Below, in pieces: positions 15,894 through 23,365 of a DNA stretch of 64,000 bases. The DNA lies in assembly GCF_900099705.1 (NCBI RefSeq), contig NZ_LT629695.1, forward strand, positions 1,488,001 to 1,552,000. Direction: 5' to 3'. The stretch's first letter is position 1; the number at the start of each line of letters is the position of its first letter. A model generated the notes under the pieces. That model ran no database searches. It saw nothing but the letters and a program-made list of their open reading frames with translations, and was not told the DNA's origin. Source of the stretch: Agrococcus jejuensis (GTDB taxonomy: Bacteria; Actinomycetota; Actinomycetes; Actinomycetales; Microbacteriaceae). Made by a program: the position numbers and the translations under genes.

Positions 15894-18436
15894 GCTGCGA
15901 TCCTCGCATCCTCGGCGTGCCCGCGCGCGGCGACGGTCGCGACGAGCGCATCCGCCTCCGCCGTCACGGCCACGGCGCCGCCCTCGCCGACCGAGCCGGC
16001 CACGAGCAGGTCGGCGACGCGGTCGTCGACCTCGCGCTGGATGAGGCGGCGCAGCGGGCGCGCACCGAGCTCGGGCTCGTACCCGTGCTCGGCGAGCCAC
16101 GCGATCGCCGCGTCGTCGACGTGGATGCGGATGCCCTGCCGCTCGAGGCGCGCGGACGTCTGGCCCAGCAGCATGTGCACAATCGCGTGCAGCTGCTCGC
16201 GCTCGAGCGCACCGAACAGCACGATCTCGTCGATGCGGTTGATGAGCTCGGGGCGCATCGCCTCGCGCAGGCGCCCCATGACGCGGGCGCGCAGCTCGTC
16301 GGCCGAGAAGCCCGAGCCGCCGTGCGCGACGAAGCCCATGGCGCCCGACCGGCTCGCGAGCGTCTCGGACCCCACGTTCGACGTCATGATGACGACGGCG
16401 TTGCGGAAGTCGACCGTGCGGCCCTGGCCGTCGGTGAGACGGCCGTCCTCGAGCACCTGCAGCAGCAGCGTCAGCACGTCGGGGTGCGCCTTCTCGATCT
16501 CGTCGAGCAGCACCACCGAGTACGGGCGGCGGCGGATGCGCTCGGTGAGCTGGCCCGCCTCGTCGTAGCCGACGTACCCGGGAGGGGCGCCGATGAGCCG
16601 CGAGACCGTGTGGCGCTCGCCGAACTCCGACATGTCGAAGCGCACCATCGCCGACGCGTCGCCGAACAGCGACGCCGCGAGGGTCTTCGCGAGCTCGGTC
16701 TTGCCGACGCCCGTCGGGCCGAGGAAGAGGAACGAGCCGATGGGGCGCGTCTCGTCGCCCATGCCCGACCGCGAGCGCCGCACGGCGCGCGCGACGGCGT
16801 CGACGGCGTCGTCCTGGCCGACGACGCGCTCGTGCAGCTCGTCGCCCAGGCGGGCGAGGCGCTGCCGGTCGTCGTCGCCGAGCGACGCGGCGGGGATGCC
16901 CGTCGCACGGCTCACGACCTCGGCGATCTGCGCCACGTCGACGACGGCATCGTCGGCGGGCACCGCGGGGGCGTCGCCGTCGAGCTGCGCCTGCACCGCG
17001 AGGATGCGGTCGCGCAGGCGCGACGCCTCCTCGTAGTCCTCGCGGGCGATCGCCGCATCCTTGTCGGCCTCGAGCGTCGTGCGCTCGGCCTCGAGGGCCT
17101 CGACGTCGACGGTCGCACCGAGGCGCAGGCGCAGGCGCGCGCCGGCCTGGTCGACGAGGTCGATGGCCTTGTCGGGCAGGAAGCGGTCGGTGACGTAGCG
17201 GTGCGACAGGTCGACGGCCGCGCGGATGGCGTCGTCGGTGTAGCGCACGGCGTGGTGCTCCTCGTAGGCCGAGCGGATGCCCTGCAGGATCGCGACGGCA
17301 TCGTCGACCGACGGCTCCGCCACGTGCACCGCCTGGAAGCGGCGCGTGAGCGCGGCATCCTTCTCGATGCGGCGGTACTCGGCGAGCGTCGTCGCGCCGA
17401 CCATGTGCAGGTCGCCGCGCGCGAGCCGCGGCTTGAGGATGTTCGCCGCATCCATGCCGCCCTCGCCGCCGCCGGCGCCGAGGATCGTGTGCAGCTCGTC
17501 GATGAAGACGACGAGGTCGTCCTTGTTGGCGGCGATCTCGTCCATCGCCGTGCCGATGCGCTCCTCGAAGTCGCCGCGGTAGCGGGTGCCGGCGACCATG
17601 GCGGTCATGTCGAGCGACACGACGCGCTTGCCCGCGAGCTGCGGCGGCACCGTGCCGGCGACGATGGCCTGCGCGAGGCCCTCGGCGATCGCCGTCTTGC
17701 CGACGCCGGCCTCGCCGATGAGCACGGGGTTGTTCTTCGTGCGGCGCGCGAGGATCTCGATCGTCTGCGCGATCTCGTCGGCGCGGCCGATGACGGGGTC
17801 GATCTCGCCGCGCTCGGCGCGGGCCGTGAGGTCGATGCCGTACTGGTCGAGCGTCGGGGTGGTGGAGTCGGCGTCGATGGGCTCGCCGTCGCGACTCGTC
17901 GCGGGCTCGCGGCCCTCGAGCTGCTCGCGCTGCGCCTCCGCCATCGCGCGACCCAGCGACTCCTGGTTCACGCCCGCGGCGTCGAGGATGCGTCCGCCGA
18001 CCGTGTCCTGCGCGAGCAGGAACGCGAAGAGCAGGTGCTCGGGGTCGATGTAGCTCGCGCCGTTCGCGCGGGCGACCTGGTACGCGTCGCGCAGCACGCG
18101 CTGCGCGCTCGCCGTGAGCACCGAGGGCGTCTCGCTCGCCTCGGTCTCGGCGGGCAGGCGCTCCTCGGCGGCCGACTCGATGGCGTCGGTGTCGGCGCCG
18201 GCGGCGCGGATGGCCTCGGCGACCTGCGGGTGCGCGACGGTCGCCTGCAGCAGGTGCAGGGCGTCGACGTCCTGGTGGCCGTGCTCGCGGGCGCGCTCGA
18301 CGGCGCGGGCGAGGATCGTGGCGGCGCGACGCGTGAGCAGTCGCGAGACGTCGACCTGACGGCCGGCGCCCTGCGCCTGCCGCAGTCGCGCGAGGAAGTC
18401 GTCGAACGATCCGCTGGGACCGGTGAACTGGGGCAT
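15890..18436 (-). CDS. ClpC-like AAA+ ATPase
   Basis: This 848-aa protein has the Hsp100 architecture. The Clp N-domain covers ~1-150. AAA1 has Walker A GEAGVGKT at 241-248 and DDLVVFIDELHT. A short middle region carries a UVR-like segment (AREDYEEASRLRDRI). AAA2 has GPTGVGKT near 565. The short middle domain, unlike the long coiled coil of ClpB, and an MGF tripeptide at the place of the ClpP-contact loop favour a ClpC-type protease partner over a disaggregase. GAGGAGG precedes the ATG. A HAIR-like inverted repeat lies upstream. The gene is followed by an overlapping glutaredoxin gene. Confidence 0.88.
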   Translation of the reverse strand: MPQFTGPSGSFDDFLARLRQAQGAGRQVDVSRLLTRRAATILARAVERAREHGHQDVDALHLLQATVAHPQVAEAIRAAGADTDAIESAAEERLPAETEASETPSVLTASAQRVLRDAYQVARANGASYIDPEHLLFAFLLAQDTVGGRILDAAGVNQESLGRAMAEAQREQLEGREPATSRDGEPIDADSTTPTLDQYGIDLTARAERGEIDPVIGRADEIAQTIEILARRTKNNPVLIGEAGVGKTAIAEGLAQAIVAGTVPPQLAGKRVVSLDMTAMVAGTRYRGDFEERIGTAMDEIAANKDDLVVFIDELHTILGAGGGEGGMDAANILKPRLARGDLHMVGATTLAEYRRIEKDAALTRRFQAVHVAEPSVDDAVAILQGIRSAYEEHHAVRYTDDAIRAAVDLSHRYVTDRFLPDKAIDLVDQAGARLRLRLGATVDVEALEAERTTLEADKDAAIAREDYEEASRLRDRILAVQAQLDGDAPAVPADDAVVDVAQIAEVVSRATGIPAASLGDDDRQRLARLGDELHERVVGQDDAVDAVARAVRRSRSGMGDETRPIGSFLFLGPTGVGKTELAKTLAASLFGDASAMVRFDMSEFGERHTVSRLIGAPPGYVGYDEAGQLTERIRRRPYSVVLLDEIEKAHPDVLTLLLQVLEDGRLTDGQGRTVDFRNAVVIMTSNVGSETLASRSGAMGFVAHGGSGFSADELRARVMGRLREAMRPELINRIDEIVLFGALEREQLHAIVHMLLGQTSARLERQGIRIHVDDAAIAWLAEHGYEPELGARPLRRLIQREVDDRVADLLVAGSVGEGGAVAVTAEADALVATVAARGHAEDARIAA

Positions 18437-18476
18437 GCTGCCTCCTCAGGTGGCTCGTCGGGCGGCCCACCGTGAA

Positions 18477-18497
18477 TGTGAGCGCCCTACGCTCAAG
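18477..18497 (-). promoter_or_regulatory. HAIR-like site upstream of the Clp ATPase gene
   Basis: TGTGAGC and GCTCAAG are separated by exactly seven bases, matching 10 of 14 positions of the actinobacterial HspR element CTTGAGT-N7-ACTCAAG. It lies about 40 bases upstream of the ATPase start. The right half is good and the left half is weak. Confidence 0.4.
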
Positions 18498-18574
18498 TAC
18501 GACGCATGGGCGGGATGCGGCATTCCCGCCAGGGCGTTCGCCCACGGCGAGCAGGGGCTGGCAGGCTCGACCCC

Positions 18575-18688
18575 ATGCCCTCCCCTCGCGCCATCGCCAT
18601 CGCCCTGCCCGTGCGCGACGAGGGCGTCACCCCACAGCTGGTCGAGGAGCGCAGGCGCGCAGCGCCTCCGCGTCACGAGACCTCGTGA
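18575..18688 (+). pseudogene. Gene start cut short by a family C repeat, glycosyltransferase-like
   Basis: An ATG with CAGGCT seven bases upstream opens a frame reading MPSPRAIAIALPVRDEGVTP. This looks like the first beta strand of a family 2 glycosyltransferase. After about 19 codons the frame enters the family C palindrome at 18635 and stops at 18688. No continuation was found on the far side of the element. I read it as a remnant whose body was lost when the element arrived or by later deletion. A tiny functional gene is the alternative. Confidence 0.45.
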
Positions 18689-18795
18689 CGCGCCCGCCCG
18701 ACTCGACCGCGCGCGTGGCCGGGCAGGAGACGGGGTCGCGTGGTCTCGTGACGCGGGCTCGCCCAAGGGCTCGCGCGCTCCTCGACCAACTGGTG
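18635..18795. repeat. Family C palindromic element, copy 2
   Basis: The outer arms start CAGCTGGTCGAGGAGCGC (18635) and end GCGCTCCTCGACCAACTGG. Inner GTCACGAGACC and GGTCTCGTGAC copies match the element at 14265-14427. It occupies most of the gap between the Clp promoter and the DinB-like gene. Confidence 0.8.
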
Positions 18796-18854
18796 AGACG
18801 GCCCCGACGGCGGTTGCGAGGGCCGATGGGTGCGGACGGGGCCGCAGGCCGGAG

Positions 18855-19373
18855 TCAGCCCTTCGTCACATCCCAGGCGTGGTGCTCGAGGTCGTGCAGC
18901 GCGTAGACGCCCAGCGAGCGCACCGTGAAGCGCGAGCCGTTCGAGCGGCTGCCGGTGCGCTCCCACGCATCCGCCGGCACCGACGCGTACGCGTCGGCGA
19001 GGTCGGCGGCGGCGACGTCGAGCTCGATGGCGACGCGCGGTGGGCGCTGCTCGCCGTACGCCTCCTCGATGGCGGTCGCATCCTGATCCCAGTTCGCGAA
19101 CGTCGGGTCGTCGTGCTCGAGCATCGACACGAGACGCTCGCGCATGATGCGGCACACGTCGCGCACGTGCGCGGCGTACTCGAGCTTCGACCACGTCGCC
19201 GCGTCGGGGCGCTCGCGCACGTCGGCGTCGTGCAGCGCGTGGTGCACGGTGCCGACCGCCGTGCGGATGCGCGCGGGCAGCTCGTCGTCGGGCACCTCGG
19301 GCGTGAACCCGCACTCGGCGCACGGGCGCTCGAGCACCCAGGTCCAGTCCTTGGCGTCGGGCTCGATCGTCAT
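18855..19373 (-). CDS. DinB-like four-helix protein
   Basis: This 172-aa protein resembles the DinB_2/YfiT-like superfamily of metal-binding four-helix bundles. Possible ligand histidines lie in GTVHHALHDAD, EYAAHVRDV and LHDLEHHAWDV. Members are often thiol-dependent S-transferases, but this one's substrate is unknown. The N terminus has a CAEC motif that could bind a metal or be redox active. CAGGAT sits six bases before the ATG and no Shine-Dalgarno sequence is seen, suggesting leaderless transcription. Confidence 0.75.
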   Translation of the reverse strand: MTIEPDAKDWTWVLERPCAECGFTPEVPDDELPARIRTAVGTVHHALHDADVRERPDAATWSKLEYAAHVRDVCRIMRERLVSMLEHDDPTFANWDQDATAIEEAYGEQRPPRVAIELDVAAADLADAYASVPADAWERTGSRSNGSRFTVRSLGVYALHDLEHHAWDVTKG

Positions 19374-19508
19374 GCGTCGATCCTGACAGTCGGCGGATGC
19401 GCCACGCGCGCACGGGCCGGCGACGCGCCGCCGCCGATGCGCGGCGCCCCCCGCCGGCGCGCGCGCCAGGGGGTGCGCGCGCACCGCGACCGGTGGCAGG
19501 GTCGAGGC

Positions 19509-19835
19509 ATGAGCAGCGTGCGCAAGGGTGAGGCCGGAGACCGGTTCGAGATCGTCGACGACGCGGGCGTCGTCGCGGGCAGAGCGTACTTCGTGGAGGT
19601 GGCGGGCGCGCGCGTCTTCTTCCACACGAAGGTCGACGACGCCTACGCCGGGCAGGGGCTCGGCCGCGAGCTCGTGGTCGCGGCCCTCGACGCCACGCGC
19701 GCCGACGGCCTGCACGTCATGCCCGTGTGCCCGTACGTCGCGAAGGTCGTCGCCGCCGACCAGCGCTGGGCCGACATCGTGGTCGCCGTGACGCAGGATG
19801 CGCTCGACGCCATCGAGGCGCGCACGCAGCGCTGA
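19509..19835 (+). CDS. Small GNAT-family N-acetyltransferase
   Basis: This 108-aa protein belongs to the short GNAT class (COG2388-like). The acetyl-CoA-binding region is YAGQGLGRELVVAAL, and HVMPVCPYVAKVV is the C-terminal signature of the subfamily. The acceptor is unknown. CAGGGT lies exactly six bases before the ATG, as in other apparently leaderless genes here. It is convergent with the VOC protein gene. Confidence 0.85.
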   Translation: MSSVRKGEAGDRFEIVDDAGVVAGRAYFVEVAGARVFFHTKVDDAYAGQGLGRELVVAALDATRADGLHVMPVCPYVAKVVAADQRWADIVVAVTQDALDAIEARTQR

Positions 19836-19848
19836 CGCCGCGGCCGCC

Positions 19849-20238
19849 TCAGATCGTGATCGACCCGTCGGCGGCGATCGTCCAACCCGGGTTGTGCGCG
19901 ACCTCCCACACGTAGCCCTCGGGGTCGGCGAACGCGCCCGACGTGCCGCCCCACTCCGCCACCTCGGCGGGCCGCACGATCGACCCGCCGGCGGCCTCGG
20001 CCTCGGCGAGCACCGCCGCGACCTCGTCGGGCGTGCGCACGTTGTGGGCGATCTCGATGCCCGGCGCCCCGTGCCCGCCCAGCCGCGTCCACAGCCCGAA
20101 CGCCATGCCGCCCGCCTGGAAGAAGCAGACCTCGCCGTCGGGCTGCTGCGCATCCGCCCACCCGAGCGCCTCGTAGAACGCCCGCTCGCGGGCGAGGTCG
20201 TGCACGCCGAGGGTGATGAGGCTGATGCGCTGCTGCAT
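19849..20238 (-). CDS. VOC (glyoxalase/dioxygenase superfamily) protein
   Basis: This 129-aa protein has paired beta-alpha-beta-beta-beta repeats of the vicinal oxygen chelate fold: ISLITLGVHDLARERAFYEALGW at the N terminus and GAFADPEGYVWEVAHNPGW at the C terminus. Many such proteins bind a metal or an antibiotic, and no function can be assigned here. TACCGT lies seven bases before the ATG at 20238, consistent with a leaderless transcript. Confidence 0.8.
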   Translation of the reverse strand: MQQRISLITLGVHDLARERAFYEALGWADAQQPDGEVCFFQAGGMAFGLWTRLGGHGAPGIEIAHNVRTPDEVAAVLAEAEAAGGSIVRPAEVAEWGGTSGAFADPEGYVWEVAHNPGWTIAADGSITI

Positions 20239-20386
20239 GCCGACCACGGTAGCCACGGCCGCCGACGTGCGTCGCACCCTGGCGTCGCCGCAGATCATCC
20301 CCGAGGATGACGGCCGCGAGCCTCTCGGACGACGCGCCGCACCCCCTCCTGCCGCGAGGCTCGAAGCGAGCCGAAGGAGAGCGGAC

Positions 20387-20596
20387 ATGGACATGGTGCA
20401 GCAGGCGCAGGACCTCATGAACCTGGGCGTCGTCGTGTACGCGGCGATCGCGATCATGCTGCTGGGCATGCTCGCCCTGCTGTGCGTGGGCGTCGCCGCG
20501 ATCGAGCGCCGCGGCACCGCCGCCGAGCGCCGCCGAGCGCCGCGCACGGCGCCGTCGTACGGTGCCACGCGGCGCCGAGTGCTCGCCTCACGCTGA
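20387..20596 (+). CDS. Small single-pass membrane protein
   Basis: This 69-aa protein has one strong membrane helix (about residues 13-38), followed by an Arg-rich cytoplasmic tail. AAGGAG lies seven bases before the ATG, which supports it as a real gene. No family was recognised. Confidence 0.6.
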   Translation: MDMVQQAQDLMNLGVVVYAAIAIMLLGMLALLCVGVAAIERRGTAAERRRAPRTAPSYGATRRRVLASR

Positions 20597-20877
20597 CGCT
20601 CGTCGCGGCGCGGCCGCCGCGATGCGCAGCCAGCGCCGCCACGGGTGGGATGCACGCTCGTGACCCCGCTGACGGCGCATCCGCGTGTGCAGGATGTGCC
20701 CCGACCGTCACCATCCGCATCGCTCGCTCGTCTTCCAGACGTGCGACCCCACACCCCGCCGGCGACACGCCCGGCCAGATCCATGCGTGACGAACGCCTC
20801 CCTCATGACGTCTCCCTGGCGACACCGATGACGTCGAAGGAGGATCGCCGGCCGCAGCGCGCGCCCGGCACGACGGC
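20597..20877. other. Intergenic stretch without a clear gene
   Basis: Open frames here have poor codon use and no ribosome binding site. A short frame beginning at 20828 (MTSKEDRRPQ...) ends at 20881 and overlaps the next ATG as ATGA. It may be a leader, but nothing else supports it. Confidence 0.4.
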
Positions 20878-21042
20878 ATGAGCACCGACGAGCAGGATCA
20901 GACGGCTGTCCCCGACGGCATCCACGACACCGGCGACCTCGGACGCCTGTGGGATGCGCTCGAGCATCTCGCGGGCAAGGTAGACGCCGCGGCGCCGGAC
21001 CCCGCGATCGACGAGGAGGGTCCGCCTCCGGCCGTGCCGTGA
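20878..21042 (+). CDS. Small acidic protein
   Basis: This 54-codon frame (MSTDEQDQTAVPDG ... EEGPPPAVP) has a central helix (LGRLWDALEHLAGKV) and an acidic, Pro-rich C terminus. No ribosome binding site lies at the usual distance; the nearest AAGGAGG is ~35 bases upstream and fits the overlapping short frame that ends at 20881. Codon use is typical of the genome. The family is unknown. Confidence 0.45.
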   Translation: MSTDEQDQTAVPDGIHDTGDLGRLWDALEHLAGKVDAAAPDPAIDEEGPPPAVP

Positions 21043-21052
21043 CGGCGCAGCA

Positions 21053-22105
21053 TCACTCGGCAGTGAGCTCCTCGTGCACGCGCCGCAGGTCCTCGAGCAT
21101 CGACCCGATGACGACCCAGTGCTCGGGATGCGGTGACACGACGACGAGCGGCGCCGTGAGCAGCGGACCGGTGTCGGAGGCGACCGCGTCGCCGGGAGCG
21201 GCGAGCACGTAGCGGATGCGCAGGTCGTGCGCCGCGCGCCGCAGCTCGGCGGCGATCTGCCCCATGACGGGCTCGCGGTGCAGCGAGTCGTCGTAGTGGT
21301 CGCGCATCGTGCGGGTCATGCCCGAGACCCTCGTGACGAGCACGCCGAGCGCGACGAGTCCCGCGTCGTAGCCCTCGAGCTCGCCACGATGGCGTCCGCC
21401 GCGCCAGTTGAGCGCGAGCGAGTCCTCGGCGGTGAGCACCGCGGCCTGCGCACGGGCGAGCATGGGACGCAGCAGCCGCACCTCCACGAGGTGGCCCTGC
21501 AGCGCACCGCGGCCGACGGGCTCGGACGACGCGACTGCGAGGCGCTCGAGGCTGCGCGCGAGCTCCTCGGCGAGCGCCTTCACCTCTCGGCGCGCGGGCT
21601 CGACCAGCACGGGCGGCACGATGAGCAGGTTCACGACGAACGCGATCGCCGCGCCCAGCACGGTCTCGGCGATGCGGTCGATCGCGTAAATCGGGGATGC
21701 GGCGCCGAGCGCGAGCACGAGCATCGCCGAGATGGGGATCTGGTTCGACGTCTGCTGCGACAGCCGCAGCGCCCACGCGAGCAGCACCGAGAGCACGACG
21801 GCGACGAGGATGATCCAGGCCGCCGAGCCGAACAGCAGCGAGATGCCCGTCGCGAGCACGACGCCCACGATGACGCCGATCGAGCGCTCGAGCGCTCGGC
21901 CGAGCGACTGGTTGACGCTCGGCTGCACCACGATGAGCGCCGCGATGACGGCGAAGATCGGCGGCTCCTCGGCGATGAGCGCGTCGGCGGCGAACCACGA
22001 CGCGATCGCGGCGACGCTGATCTTCACGACCTGCAGGAACGGCAGTCGCCCGGTCGCGCGGATGCGGCCGACCCACGCCGTGGTGCGCTGGTGCCAGCGG
22101 GCCAT
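21053..22105 (-). CDS. FUSC/aromatic acid exporter family membrane protein
   Basis: This 350-aa protein has about six N-terminal membrane segments, including FLQVVKISVAAIASWFAADA and PPIFAVIAALIVVQPSVNQS, which are typical of the FUSC/ArAE exporter family, followed by a ~170-residue helical cytoplasmic domain. Relatives export aromatic acids or other organic acids, and the substrate here is unknown. GAAGGAG lies six bases before the ATG at 22105. The gene runs divergently from arsR, with a family B palindrome in between. Confidence 0.85.
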   Translation of the reverse strand: MARWHQRTTAWVGRIRATGRLPFLQVVKISVAAIASWFAADALIAEEPPIFAVIAALIVVQPSVNQSLGRALERSIGVIVGVVLATGISLLFGSAAWIILVAVVLSVLLAWALRLSQQTSNQIPISAMLVLALGAASPIYAIDRIAETVLGAAIAFVVNLLIVPPVLVEPARREVKALAEELARSLERLAVASSEPVGRGALQGHLVEVRLLRPMLARAQAAVLTAEDSLALNWRGGRHRGELEGYDAGLVALGVLVTRVSGMTRTMRDHYDDSLHREPVMGQIAAELRRAAHDLRIRYVLAAPGDAVASDTGPLLTAPLVVVSPHPEHWVVIGSMLEDLRRVHEELTAE

Positions 22106-22200
22106 GCCGCTCCTTCCGTCGGGTCCATCCTCTACCCCGGTGGAGGACGCGCCATCCATGGACCGCTCCCCTCATCCGTCGCGGTGCGCCCCCAGACCGC

Positions 22201-22297
22201 TCCTTGAGGTGCGAACGAAGTGAGCCTCGAAAGGTGCCCCCGGAAGGACGTCAGCGCAAGGGACCCTTCGAGGCTCGCTTCGCTCGCACCTCAGGGA
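22201..22297. repeat. Family B palindromic element, copy 1
   Basis: A ~97-bp imperfect palindrome has a left arm reading CCTTGAGGTGCGAACGAAGT and a right arm reading CTTCGCTCGCACCTCAGGGA. It lies in a divergent gap upstream of both the FUSC and ArsR genes, so it cannot serve as a terminator for either. Confidence 0.85.
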
Positions 22298-22334
22298 GCG
22301 AGGTGGGCGTCTGGACGGAGCGAGCACCGACTTA

Positions 22335-22398
22335 TCAACCAAACGGTTGACAACCATCCACCCCCGTGCCACGCTCTTCTCAACCGATCAGTTGAGAA
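22335..22398 (+). promoter_or_regulatory. Two palindromic operators of the ArsR-type gene
   Basis: TCAACC-N4-GGTTGA (22335-22350) overlaps a consensus -35 TTGACA (22347-22352). TTCTCAAC-N6-GTTGAGAA (22377-22398) lies just before the ribosome binding site. Both carry a CAAC/GTTG core and are likely autoregulatory operators of the ArsR protein. Confidence 0.65.
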
Positions 22399-22408
22399 GG
22401 AGGCGACG

Positions 22409-22780
22409 ATGGACGACCAGCTCGACAAGGCGTTCGCAGCACTCGCGGATGCGACCAGACGCGCCCTCGTGGCACGGCTGTCGCTCGGCGACGCGACCGT
22501 CGGCGAGCTCGCCGCACCCTTCGACGTCAGCCTGCAGGCGATCTCGAAGCACCTCGGGGTGCTCGAGGCCGCCGGCCTCGTGACCAAGGGTCGCGACGGC
22601 ACGCGCAGGCTCGTGCACCTCGAGGCGCACGCGCTCGGATCCATGACGTCGTGGATCGAGCGGCACCAACGGCAGGCGGAGGAGCGCTTCGCGCGCCTCG
22701 ACGCCGTGCTCGACGAGCTGCGCGCGGCCGATGCCGCAGCCACCGCATCCGACGACGACACCACCGAACCCCGGGCCTGA
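22409..22780 (+). CDS. ArsR family regulator
   Basis: This 123-aa winged-helix protein has FAALADATRRALVARLSLGDATV, AISKHLGVLEAAGLV and the wing KGRDGTRRLVHL. It lacks an obvious CxC metal motif, so it probably senses something other than arsenic or zinc. GAAGGAGG precedes the ATG. It forms a two-gene operon with the SRPBCC gene, a frequent pairing in actinobacteria. Confidence 0.9.
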   Translation: MDDQLDKAFAALADATRRALVARLSLGDATVGELAAPFDVSLQAISKHLGVLEAAGLVTKGRDGTRRLVHLEAHALGSMTSWIERHQRQAEERFARLDAVLDELRAADAAATASDDDTTEPRA

Positions 22781-22816
22781 GCCGACCGGCCGCCCGCTCA
22801 CGATCAGGAGACCACC

Positions 22817-23284
22817 ATGGACGCCACCATCACCGCCGACCCCGCCGTGCCGCTCATCCGCATGACGCGCGACTTCCACGCGACGCCCGCACAGCTGCTC
22901 ACGGCGCACACCGACCCCGACCTCTACGCCCGCTGGAACGGGCCCGAGGGCACGCAGGTGCGCATCGACCGCTGGGATGCGGTGTCGGGCGGCGCGTGGG
23001 CGATGACCCACGTGCACGAGGGCGAGGAGTACGGGTTCCGCGGCACGTTCCACGACGTGTCCGAGACGGGCATCGTGCAGACCTTCGAGTTCCTCGGCGC
23101 CCCGGGCGTCGCGCTCGAGACCCTCACGTTCGAGGACCTCGGCGACGGCCGCACGCGCCTGCACGCCACGAGCCTCGTCGACTCGTTCGAGGGCCGCGAC
23201 GCGTGGCTGCAGAGCGGCATGGAGGTGGGCGTCAACGACGGCTACGCCAAGCTCGACGCGATCATCGCGGAGGGCGCGGTCTGA
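22817..23284 (+). CDS. SRPBCC/AHSA1-like protein
   Basis: This 155-aa protein has the START-like hydrophobic-pocket fold. Features include IRMTRDFHATPAQLLTAHTD, DLYARWNGPEG and the C-terminal helix DAWLQSGMEVGVNDGYAKLD. Such proteins bind small hydrophobic ligands. Pairing with an ArsR regulator suggests it acts on, or reports, the signal sensed by that regulator. The ligand is unknown. Confidence 0.88.
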   Translation: MDATITADPAVPLIRMTRDFHATPAQLLTAHTDPDLYARWNGPEGTQVRIDRWDAVSGGAWAMTHVHEGEEYGFRGTFHDVSETGIVQTFEFLGAPGVALETLTFEDLGDGRTRLHATSLVDSFEGRDAWLQSGMEVGVNDGYAKLDAIIAEGAV

Positions 23285-23299
23285 GTCGCCGCCACCGCG

Positions 23300-23354
23300 T
23301 GACGCTGAGCGGGCCGCCGAGGGAAGATCCCCCTCGGCGGCCCGCTCAGCGTCA
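23300..23354. terminator. Family D 24-bp perfect hairpin, copy 1
   Basis: Bases 23300-23323 pair perfectly with 23331-23354 around a seven-base loop. It lies between convergent genes and can terminate both. The outer arm TGACGCTGAGCGG is shared, with one change, with the element at 54084-54140. Confidence 0.85.
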
Positions 23355-23365
23355 TCTCGTGTCCG

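Noticed and set aside
18506..18574. Upstream extension of the glycosyltransferase-like frame from an earlier start
   Set aside because: The upstream residues are basic and low in quality, and the promoter-like CAGGCT and spacing fit the ATG at 18575 better.
20645..20877. Plus-strand frame of 78 codons ending at 20881
   Set aside because: Its codon use and composition do not look like a gene and it has no ribosome binding site at its first start. Only the short frame from 20828 might act as a leader.
22201..22297. Rho-independent terminator for FUSC or ArsR
   Set aside because: The element lies upstream of both divergent genes, so it cannot terminate either. It was listed as a repeat instead.
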